Positions 1-4,903 of a stretch of DNA of 5,241 nt are shown here, piece by piece. The position numbers and the translations under genes were made by a program. The notes under the pieces are model-generated. The model ran no database searches. It had not been told where the DNA came from and saw only the letters and a list, made by a program, of their open reading frames with translations. Position 1 is the first letter of the stretch. Each line of letters opens with the position of its first letter. Source of the DNA: Clostridiales bacterium (GTDB lineage Bacteria > Bacillota > Clostridia > Lachnospirales > Lachnospiraceae); the NCBI GenBank assembly GCA_019423835.1, contig JAHZAR010000133.1, forward strand, positions 1 to 5,241, read 5' to 3'.

Positions 1-404
1 TGGCCGGGTCCCTTAGGAGCGATCATGGTTACGTCAATGTTCTTCGGCGGAACAATCTGTCCGAAGTGAATGGCAAATCCATGCGCGAACATCAGCATAT
101 TACCTTCTTCCAGGTTTGGCTCAATGGACTCCTTGTACATCTTCGCCTGCTTCTCATCGTTGATTAAAACCATGATAATGTCGGCGCGCTTTGCCGCCTC
201 TGCTGCCGTATATACTTCAAATCCTGCTGCCTCTGCTTTAGCCCAGGATTTGCTTCCCTCATAGAGGCCGATAATTACGTGGCATCCGGATTCCTTTGCA
301 TTTAACGCGTGGGCATGTCCCTGGCTGCCATAGCCGATGACTGCAATGGTCTTTCCCTCTAATAATGATAAGTTGCAGTCCTCCTGATAATAAATCTTTG
401 CCAT
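1..404 (-). CDS. ilvC: Ketol-acid reductoisomerase, N-terminal part (cut by window edge)
   Basis: This enzyme (EC 1.1.1.86) isomerises and reduces 2-acetolactate or 2-aceto-2-hydroxybutyrate with NAD(P)H, the second common step of valine, leucine and isoleucine synthesis in the cytoplasm. The first 134 codons are present. They show the Rossmann nucleotide-binding motif GYGSQGHAHALN at residues 24-35, the cofactor loop GLYEGSKSWAKAEAAG at 46-61, the FAHGFAIHFGQIVPP segment at 106-120, and MIAPKGPG at 127-134, where the window ends; the rest of the protein (class I enzymes have about 330-340 residues) lies outside. ATG at 404 is chosen because a strong AGGAGG lies 8 nt upstream. It follows ilvN by 105 nt on the same strand and is probably co-transcribed with it. 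The loop has Tyr48 where many class I enzymes have Arg. The frame stays open for 31 codons upstream of the chosen start. The family call is very secure. Confidence 0.96.
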   Translation of the reverse strand, partial: MAKIYYQEDCNLSLLEGKTIAVIGYGSQGHAHALNAKESGCHVIIGLYEGSKSWAKAEAAGFEVYTAAEAAKRADIIMVLINDEKQAKMYKESIEPNLEEGNMLMFAHGFAIHFGQIVPPKNIDVTMIAPKGPG

Positions 405-412
405 TTTCTTTT

Positions 413-418
413 CCTCCT
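413..418 (-). promoter_or_regulatory. ilvC ribosome binding site
   Basis: A perfect AGGAGG, within TAAGGAGGA, sits 8 nt before ATG 404. It fixes the ilvC start there, although the frame is open further upstream to an ATG at 497 that has no comparable site. Confidence 0.9.
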
Positions 419-440
419 TAGGATGCAATAAATATGTGAT

Positions 441-472
441 AAAAAGCGGATCGCCGACGACTCTCTGTCCGC
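441..472 (-). terminator. Possible attenuator or weak terminator between ilvN and ilvC
   Basis: On the minus strand, arms GCGGA (468-472) and TCCGC (446-450) enclose a 17-nt loop and are followed directly by TTTTT (441-445). G-U and A-U pairs with the T-run can lengthen the stem. The stem is short, so full termination is doubtful. A partial terminator or an attenuator setting the ilvN:ilvC ratio would fit its place in a biosynthetic operon. No T-box core or other known riboswitch motif was seen beside it. Confidence 0.35.
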
Positions 473-509
473 CTCTGGCAATGGCTTTACTCAGCATGTC
501 ATGTCAGTT

Positions 510-1010
510 TTAAGGGAGGTATCTGACATCCTCCGTTCCTCTTGAAAGTCCGGTGACGCCGGTCCTTGCAAGCTCCAGAATCTCGTAATCCTCCAGAAGA
601 TTAATCATAGCGTCTAACTTTGACTGATCGCCTGTCAGCATTACGGTCACTGACTCTTTCCCCACGTCCACAATGGACGCACGGAAAATCTCCGCGATGG
701 CGTTGATAGCCATACGCTCACTGGCATTGGCCCTCACCTTCACAAGGATCAGCTCCCTGTATACGGAGTGGCCCGCCCGAAGCTCCTTGATGTCGTAGAC
801 ATCTTCCAGCTTTCTGAGCTGTTTTTCAATCTGCTCCAGAATTTCCTGATCCCCCTGGGAAACCACTGTCATTCTGGAATACTTCGGATCTGCCGTTTCT
901 CCAACGGTCAGACTCTCAATGTTGTAACCGCGGCGGCTGAACAGCCCGGCCACACGGCTCAGTACACCTGCTGTATTGTCCACCAGCAGGGATAATACGA
1001 TTCTGCTCAT
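510..1010 (-). CDS. ilvN: Acetolactate synthase small (regulatory) subunit
   Basis: This is the regulatory subunit (also named ilvH) of acetohydroxyacid synthase. It binds the catalytic subunit IlvB, stimulates it and confers valine feedback inhibition. At 166 aa it has the normal family length. Residues 3-77 form the ACT domain, with DNTAGVLSRVAGLFSRRGYN at 11-30; residues from about 85 to 160 are the C-terminal domain, with AEIFRASIVDVG (106-117) and the family ending ARTGVTGLSRG (148-158). Asn12, Gly15 and Asn30 match the positions needed for valine sensitivity in E. coli IlvH, so feedback is probably intact. ATG 1010 is preferred: it aligns with family starts and has AAGGCAGG 7 nt upstream. 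The longer reading from TTG 1055 would begin inside the predicted -10 box. No ilvB lies directly upstream; nudC does. ilvC follows, and the two probably form an operon driven by the promoter at 1055-1083. Confidence 0.95.
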   Translation of the reverse strand: MSRIVLSLLVDNTAGVLSRVAGLFSRRGYNIESLTVGETADPKYSRMTVVSQGDQEILEQIEKQLRKLEDVYDIKELRAGHSVYRELILVKVRANASERMAINAIAEIFRASIVDVGKESVTVMLTGDQSKLDAMINLLEDYEILELARTGVTGLSRGTEDVRYLP

Positions 1011-1035
1011 GCCATTACCTGCCTTTATTGGGAAA

Positions 1036-1074
1036 GTCCGTTTGGTTATCAACAATCATAACAACCAAACGGAC
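1036..1074. promoter_or_regulatory. Perfect 12-bp inverted repeat over the ilvN promoter; candidate operator
   Basis: GTCCGTTTGGTT (1036-1047) and AACCAAACGGAC (1063-1074) are exact reverse complements separated by 15 bp. In transcription direction, the first arm fills most of the -35/-10 spacer, the -10 box lies between the arms, and the second arm covers about +1 to +13. If the predicted start is right, the transcript contains only one arm, so an RNA hairpin is unlikely and a protein-binding operator fits better. The arms do not match the CodY box or T-box motifs I know. The protein that binds is unknown. Confidence 0.7.
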
Positions 1075-1083
1075 ATTTGTCAA
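1055..1083 (-). promoter_or_regulatory. Consensus sigma-A promoter of ilvN-ilvC
   Basis: The -35 box TTGACA (1083-1078) is perfect, the spacer is exactly 17 bp, and the -10 box TATGAT (1060-1055) matches at five of six positions. Transcription should begin near 1049-1047, giving an untranslated leader of about 37-39 nt before ATG 1010. This is the strongest promoter match in the window. Confidence 0.85.
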
Positions 1084-1171
1084 TTAATTAAAAGGAATAG
1101 GAACTATTACCTGAAGATATATAAGAGCGGACATCCACTTCTTCTCTCATGCCGTTCTTCGCAGACTCCCC

Positions 1172-2137
1172 CTATAGTTCCCCATGCTTGAAAGCCATCT
1201 TCATCTCGCTTCCCACACTGATCAGCGAGGTATCCTCCGGTATCTCATCCCGGTGATACCAGCCGGCCTCAGACAGCTCATCCTCCTGCAGTCTTATCCT
1301 GTCATCTCCGTCCAGTTCCGCAAAAAATCCGATCATCTCCGTATCGGTGAAGGCCCAGGGCTGGCTCTTATAATAGCGGATATTTTTTACCTTCAGGCCA
1401 ACCTCCTCCATCACCTCCCGCCGGACTGTTTCCTCAAAGGTTTCCCCGATCTCCACAAAACCGGCGATCAGGGCATATCCGCGGTAGGCGCGTCCCCGGT
1501 ATCGGGACATCAGAAGCCTTTCTCCGTCCGTCACAGCCACGATCACAGCCGGACAGATCTTCGGATACTCTGTCTGCCCGCAGACCGGGCAGACCAGCGC
1601 GCGCTCAGACTGGCTGTCCACCGTTTCATGACCGCAGCGGCCGCAGAATTTCCTGCTCTCCTTCCACCGCCAGAGCTGAACGGCCGTGATGGCAGCAAAG
1701 GCCTGGTGCTCCGGCTGCATGATGCGGAAGTACGCGGCACCCTGAAAGGAAAAATCTGCCCCTCTCTCCCCGTTTTTCTGTCTCTCACTGCCCGCTTTTT
1801 CCTGGGTCATCAGTGCAGCAGCCGGATCGCTGTCCCTGCTTCTCACCATAAAATACGGGATATCATCAATGGAGAACAGGTACTCCGCCCTCTCTGAAAG
1901 CTTTGGCACCAATCCGGCAGCTTCCAGCTCCCCGGCTGTCGCAGGCCCGAACTCCTCCGGCGCAGGGAGAGCGCTCTCTGATTCGTAGATCTCCTCCCTG
2001 CAGTCCCTTCCCTCTCTTTCCTTCCTCCTTGCAAGGAGAATATTTCCCCTTCGGATATACAGCAGAAAGACTTTCTCCGTCAGCCTGGGCTTCCTGAAAG
2101 AATTGTCGTATCTGTGAGGCAAAATGTCCTGTATCAT
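1172..2137 (-). CDS. nudC: NAD+/NADH pyrophosphatase, zinc-ribbon Nudix hydrolase
   Basis: NudC-type enzymes split NAD(H) into NMN(H) and AMP; characterised members also remove NAD caps from RNA 5' ends. In this 321-aa protein, residues 1-150 form the variable N-terminal part. A zinc ribbon follows with Cys165, Cys168, Cys183 and Cys186 (FCGRCGH and CPVCG), then YPKICPAVIV at 191-200. The Nudix box at 226-248 matches GX5EX7REVXEEXGL, with Gly226, Glu232, Arg240-Glu241 and Glu244-Glu245 all present. The NudC signature begins SQPWAF at 258-263; E. coli-type proteins read SQPWPFPxS, so the second half has diverged. It is longer than E. coli NudC (257 aa), mostly through a charged stretch around 40-75 and another near 100-130. 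ATG 2137 has AGGAG 9 nt upstream. Promoter 2242-2270 lies in the gap behind the GH18 gene, so it is probably its own unit. No clear terminator follows its stop. Confidence 0.94.
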   Translation of the reverse strand: MIQDILPHRYDNSFRKPRLTEKVFLLYIRRGNILLARRKEREGRDCREEIYESESALPAPEEFGPATAGELEAAGLVPKLSERAEYLFSIDDIPYFMVRSRDSDPAAALMTQEKAGSERQKNGERGADFSFQGAAYFRIMQPEHQAFAAITAVQLWRWKESRKFCGRCGHETVDSQSERALVCPVCGQTEYPKICPAVIVAVTDGERLLMSRYRGRAYRGYALIAGFVEIGETFEETVRREVMEEVGLKVKNIRYYKSQPWAFTDTEMIGFFAELDGDDRIRLQEDELSEAGWYHRDEIPEDTSLISVGSEMKMAFKHGEL

Positions 2138-2168
2138 ATGTAATCTCTCCTTTTATATTCCCGGTCAG

Positions 2169-2207
2169 GGCGGAAAACTTCCTGTCTCCTCCCTTTTATT
2201 TTCCGCC
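2169..2207 (-). other. Stem-loop in the nudC leader
   Basis: GGCGGAAAA (2199-2207 read on minus) pairs perfectly with TTTTCCGCC (2169-2177) around a 21-nt purine-rich loop containing GGGAGGAG. It lies about 28-67 nt into the predicted transcript and ends 31 nt before the start codon. No T-run follows, so it is not an intrinsic terminator. It may stabilise the mRNA or bind a regulator; neither is shown. Confidence 0.5.
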
Positions 2208-2241
2208 TGCTCATCCTGCGCACTGCCTGTGCGATTCTTCT

Positions 2242-2270
2242 ATTATAGACCTGAGCCCTGGTTCCCACAA
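2242..2270 (-). promoter_or_regulatory. Promoter of nudC
   Basis: The -10 box TATAAT (2247-2242) is perfect. A 17-bp spacer separates it from TTGTGG (2270-2265), which matches only the TTG of the -35 consensus. The start is predicted near 2235, giving a leader of about 98 nt. It lies in the 189-bp gap after the GH18 gene. Confidence 0.65.
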
Positions 2271-2326
2271 GGAATATTTTCTTTATCTTGCGCGGCGCTC
2301 CCCTGTGCTCCTCTGTCTGCCGCTGT

Positions 2327-3484
2327 CTAAAGGCCTCCCAGCTCTGTTCGGAACATTCCGTCCAGCAGAAGATATCCGGCCCGGTAAAGGCGCATCAGCT
2401 GCCAGTACATGATTCCCTTTAATCCCAGCTCTCCCACCAGATTAAACTTGGCCAGAAGGCTCCTCACATCCTCGAACCACACCTCGTGGAGGACGCCGTA
2501 CTGCCAGTAGCGAAACCAGGGTGTCTGGGAGCGCTCATCAAAGCGGATGGGAACCCCGTGATCGATCGCAAGCTGAATCGCCTCCATTGTCCCAAGACTG
2601 GCTGCCTTTGTAACCCCTCTCTCGTAGGGAAGCGGCCAGTCATAGCCGTAGTTGGGGATACCCAGCAGAATTTTTTCCCGCGGTATTTCAGTCAGGGCAT
2701 ACTCGGCCACGCGCCTTACCATGTGAATGGGGGCAACGGCCATAGGCTCACTGTAAGTATAGCCCCATTCATAGGTCATGAGCATAACCTGGTCGGCAGC
2801 CTCCCCCAGGTCACGGTAGAGAATCCCCTCATACAGCAGCCCTCTCTGCTCAGCCGATGTCTTGGGAGCCAGAGCCACTGAGACGCGGATTCCGTAAACG
2901 GAGAAAAGCTCCCTCGTCCTGGCCACAAAGGCAGCATACCCTTCCCCATCCTCAGACCGGATATATTCAAAATCAAGATCTACCCCTCTGTAGCCCTTCT
3001 CCTGCACCTCCTCCCACACAGCTCTCAAAAGGCGCTGCTGAAGCTCCACATCCTGAATCAGTACAGACGCCAGCTCACTGTTAAAGCGGCCGCCTGCCTC
3101 CATGGGAGTCAGCACCAGCACAGCCCGCTTTCCTGCTGTCTGAATTTCTCTGAGCAGTCTGTCAGGCGGTGTCAGCGGCGCAATCAGCTGCCCCTCCCTG
3201 GTAAAGCCATAGGAAAACACGAGAACCTCCGACAGGAATGGCAGTGCTTCCCCAATCACCTCATCACGGATAAAGGGATAGGCATATCCCCCCGCCTCAA
3301 TCAGCTGCTTAACCGGCTGTACCGGCTCTGTATCCTCATCCTCCCGGATCAAAAGAGCCTGGCCTACGGCCAGGCGGTATGGGTACTCTATCTGATTGTC
3401 GGCGGCAAGACGCTTTGCCGGTATCTGAAAGGAAGCGGCAATCGTATCCACGCTGTCCCCTTCCCTGACTACGGCAATCTTCAT
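2327..3484 (-). CDS. LysM-GH18 glycosidase, spore-wall YaaH/SleL type
   Basis: This is a 385-aa protein with one N-terminal LysM domain (about residues 3-46, starting KIAVVREGDSVDTIAASF) that should bind N-acetylglucosamine-containing glycan. A glycoside hydrolase family 18 barrel follows. The catalytic DxDxE motif reads GVDLDFEY at 167-174, with Glu173 as proton donor; MTYEWGY (236-242), LLGIPNYGYDW (273-283) and GIMYWQL (357-363) complete the active cleft. There is no signal peptide or membrane segment. That fits YaaH/SleL-like N-acetylglucosaminidases, which are made in the mother cell and act on spore cortex peptidoglycan. YaaH and SleL carry two LysM repeats; I see only one. ATG 3484 is the first start in frame and directly opens the LysM domain; the upstream site GGGGA is weak. 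The gene stands 171 bp after the PHP gene. The fold and activity are secure; the spore role is inference. Confidence 0.9.
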   Translation of the reverse strand: MKIAVVREGDSVDTIAASFQIPAKRLAADNQIEYPYRLAVGQALLIREDEDTEPVQPVKQLIEAGGYAYPFIRDEVIGEALPFLSEVLVFSYGFTREGQLIAPLTPPDRLLREIQTAGKRAVLVLTPMEAGGRFNSELASVLIQDVELQQRLLRAVWEEVQEKGYRGVDLDFEYIRSEDGEGYAAFVARTRELFSVYGIRVSVALAPKTSAEQRGLLYEGILYRDLGEAADQVMLMTYEWGYTYSEPMAVAPIHMVRRVAEYALTEIPREKILLGIPNYGYDWPLPYERGVTKAASLGTMEAIQLAIDHGVPIRFDERSQTPWFRYWQYGVLHEVWFEDVRSLLAKFNLVGELGLKGIMYWQLMRLYRAGYLLLDGMFRTELGGL

Positions 3485-3519
3485 TATTCATCATCCCCGT
3501 ACTGTATTTCTTTTCTGCC

Positions 3520-3527
3520 ATTCTATG
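3520..3527 (-). promoter_or_regulatory. Possible sporulation-type -10 element for the GH18 gene
   Basis: CATAGAAT resembles the mother-cell sigma-E -10 consensus CATACAAT (seven of eight). It would start transcription about 29 nt before ATG 3484. The -35 region is not a convincing match and no good sigma-A promoter was found in the gap, so this is tentative. Confidence 0.2.
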
Positions 3528-3612
3528 CAGCACAGTCTTCTTCCATGCCCTCCTGAAACCTCTATGGCGGAAATCTCTTTGCCACGTATCCAAACCAGCG
3601 TTCCTGGTAAGC

Positions 3613-3634
3613 TGAGGGAAATTTTTCCCCCTCA
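3613..3634 (-). terminator. Hairpin 22 nt after the PHP gene; possible terminator
   Basis: On minus, TGAGGGGGA and TTTCCCTCA pair over 9 bp, including two G-U pairs, around an AAAA loop. It lies 22 nt past the PHP stop codon, where a terminator would be expected. No T-run follows on minus, and only TTT follows on plus, so it could equally be an operator for the downstream GH18 gene. Confidence 0.3.
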
Positions 3635-3655
3635 TTTGAGCCGTGTGCTGCGCTC

Positions 3656-4444
3656 CTACAGGGGATAAAATTCCGGTTCCATCTGGTGAAAAGCACAGAG
3701 CTCCCGAAATCCCAGCTCCCTTAATCTTTTCCTGACAGAAAGGAACTCCTCTGCAATCTGTTCCGGGCGGTGGGCATCAGAGCCAAGCGTCAGGATTTTT
3801 CCTCCCATATCCCGGTACAGCCTCAAAATATCCTCTGAGGGAGTTAAATCTCCAATCCTGTAGCGAAAACAGGAGGTATTGACCTCGATTCCCTTTCCTC
3901 TCTCAATCACATGGGAAAGAATCTGTTCCAAAATAGGGCGGCTGTTCTCAAACGGCCAGATCCCGTTCCTGTCATAGCGGCGCATCAGATCCAGGTGTCC
4001 CAGCACGCTGTAGCTGTCAAAGCTCCGGATCACCTTCAGGATCTCTCTGTAATATCCCTCATTGTACTCCTGCTGTGTCTTGCCCTTCTGGTAAGCCTGA
4101 TTGTCAAATTCCAGATTGTCAACCTGGTGGCAGGACAAAATCACAAAGTCAAAGGCCTGCTCCCGGAAATCTCTTTCATATTCCCCCACAGTGTGTGTCT
4201 GCACCCCAAATTCAATTCCATATTTCAGCCGGATCTGATTACCGTAAATCTCCCGGCAGCGCTCCAGCTCCCTCCTGTATGCGCTGTAATCACAGTTGTC
4301 CTCCCCGCTTCTGGCCCCGTAGTCCACATGCTCCGTAAAGCAAAGCTCCTCCACTCCCGCCCGGACTGCCGCCTGAATCTGGGCCTCCATGGGGGTCCTG
4401 GAATCCCAGCTGAAGTCAGAATGGACATGGTAGTCTGCAAACAT
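3656..4444 (-). CDS. hisJ: Histidinol-phosphatase, PHP family (HisJ/HisK type)
   Basis: PHP-type histidinol-phosphatases (EC 3.1.3.15) hydrolyse L-histidinol phosphate to histidinol and phosphate, the penultimate enzyme of histidine synthesis. This 262-aa protein has the expected length. The metal-binding residues of the three-metal PHP site are visible in order: DYHVHSD with His6 and His8, FTEHVD with His39, GIEFG with Glu78, LSCHQVD with His105, LGHLDL with His150, and TLGSDAH with Asp223 and His225. None is missing, so the protein should be active. ATG 4444 is chosen over ATG 4489: GGGAGGA lies 6 nt upstream, and family proteins begin just before the HxH motif. No other his gene is in the window, so the substrate is assigned from family resemblance; another phosphoester is possible. 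A promoter at 4531-4559 and a leader hairpin precede it. Confidence 0.9.
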   Translation of the reverse strand: MFADYHVHSDFSWDSRTPMEAQIQAAVRAGVEELCFTEHVDYGARSGEDNCDYSAYRRELERCREIYGNQIRLKYGIEFGVQTHTVGEYERDFREQAFDFVILSCHQVDNLEFDNQAYQKGKTQQEYNEGYYREILKVIRSFDSYSVLGHLDLMRRYDRNGIWPFENSRPILEQILSHVIERGKGIEVNTSCFRYRIGDLTPSEDILRLYRDMGGKILTLGSDAHRPEQIAEEFLSVRKRLRELGFRELCAFHQMEPEFYPL

Positions 4445-4450
4445 TTCGTT

Positions 4451-4457
4451 TCCTCCC
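4451..4457 (-). promoter_or_regulatory. Ribosome binding site deciding the PHP start
   Basis: GGGAGGA lies 6 nt upstream of ATG 4444. The in-frame ATG at 4489 would add 15 residues that do not fit the family start, so 4444 is preferred. Confidence 0.85.
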
Positions 4458-4471
4458 AGTGTATGTTCTGT

Positions 4472-4509
4472 CCCTGCGCCTCGTCTCAAATCCGAATTTT
4501 GGCACAGGG
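4472..4509 (-). other. Stem-loop in the PHP-gene leader
   Basis: CCCTGTGCC (4509-4501) pairs with GGCGCAGGG (4480-4472) over 9 bp with one G-U pair, around a 20-nt AT-rich loop. It ends 27 nt before the start codon and has no T-run. Its role is unknown; its size and position resemble the nudC leader hairpin. Confidence 0.5.
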
Positions 4510-4530
4510 CCTGCTTTCAAACCACTTGCT

Positions 4531-4559
4531 ATCCTACCACCAATTGCTGCGTCCCGCAA
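4531..4559 (-). promoter_or_regulatory. Probable promoter of the PHP gene
   Basis: TTGCGG (4559-4554) and TAGGAT (4536-4531) are 17 bp apart, and TGG directly before the -10 box gives the extended TGn motif. The start would be near 4524, with a leader of about 80 nt. The match is moderate. Confidence 0.5.
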
Positions 4560-4794
4560 GCTTCCCCCTGATCTTTTACTTTTTTTACAGATTCTATATA
4601 TAAGTCTCCAGCCGGCGCGGCTTCGCTGGAGGGTTCCCCCTCTAACTCAGGAGAGTCTATCTCTTTAGAGAACACCTGAAATTCCTTCTGCCGGCAATCC
4701 GCTTACCTCTCTTCAGTTTCGCCCAACCAGCGGCAGCGTAGGCTCTCTCACCAGATACCATTCATCTTCCTTCTGAAATTTCTGTCATTCTAAC

Positions 4795-4839
4795 AAATGC
4801 CGCAGGCAATCAGCATTTCACCGACAGCCCGCGGCATTT
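4795..4839. terminator. Long stem-loop after purD, probably bidirectional terminator
   Basis: AAATGCCGCAGGC (4795-4807) and GCCCGCGGCATTT (4827-4839) form a 13-bp stem with one wobble or mismatch position around a 19-nt loop. On minus, the 3' arm ends in ATTTGTTA; on plus it ends in ATTTTCGTTT. It begins 64 nt past the purD stop and is the best terminator candidate in the window, though the T-runs are interrupted. Confidence 0.7.
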
Positions 4840-4903
4840 TCGTTTCAGTATCAGATTCCTGCAGATGCGGGCAGAGCTCCGTCATCACTCCCCATCGCCC
4901 GCT

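Larger units (their letters stand above)
4445..4790 (-). other. Gene-poor, structured stretch upstream of the PHP gene
   Basis: No recognisable gene lies here. Besides the PHP promoter and leader hairpin, the minus strand can form GAGGG-GGAA-CCCTC (4631-4644), CTCCAGC/GCTGGAG (4606-4631), which overlaps it, and TCTC-TAAA-GAGA (4660-4671). An AT-rich tract with an A-run lies at 4571-4604. Two tiny reading frames have Shine-Dalgarno-like AGAAGGAA before them: 4761-4657 (34 aa, very basic) and GTG 4675-4529 (48 aa, acidic, ending over the predicted PHP -10 box). Neither resembles a known protein, and the second uses rare-looking Leu, Ile and Val codons compared with its neighbours. This could be a structured RNA, a dispersed repeat or a decayed gene. 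Confidence 0.35.

Noticed and set aside
1011..1055. N-terminal extension of IlvN from TTG 1055
   Set aside because: The TTG falls inside the predicted -10 box, and the extra 15 residues are not part of the family. ATG 1010 has a suitable ribosome site.
1087..1149. 20-codon minus frame (ATG 1149) between nudC and ilvN as a leader peptide
   Set aside because: It has no Shine-Dalgarno site, lies upstream of the strong ilvN promoter, and has no run of Ile, Val or Leu codons.
1184..1897. 237-codon open frame on the plus strand
   Set aside because: It lies opposite nudC, whose minus-strand protein has an intact zinc ribbon and Nudix box. The plus-strand product has no recognisable domain.
4445..4489. 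N-terminal extension of the PHP protein from ATG 4489
   Set aside because: GGGAGGA before ATG 4444 and the family start just before the HxH motif favour the shorter form.
3911..4603. 230-codon open frame on the plus strand
   Set aside because: It is antisense to the PHP phosphatase, which has all metal ligands in the minus frame. Nothing recognisable is encoded on plus.
4606..4750. T-box leader in front of the PHP gene
   Set aside because: AGAGAGCC and a GGGGGAACC segment resemble parts of a T-box, but the UGG needed to pair with the tRNA end and the ACCGCG core are missing, and no terminator with a T-run follows.
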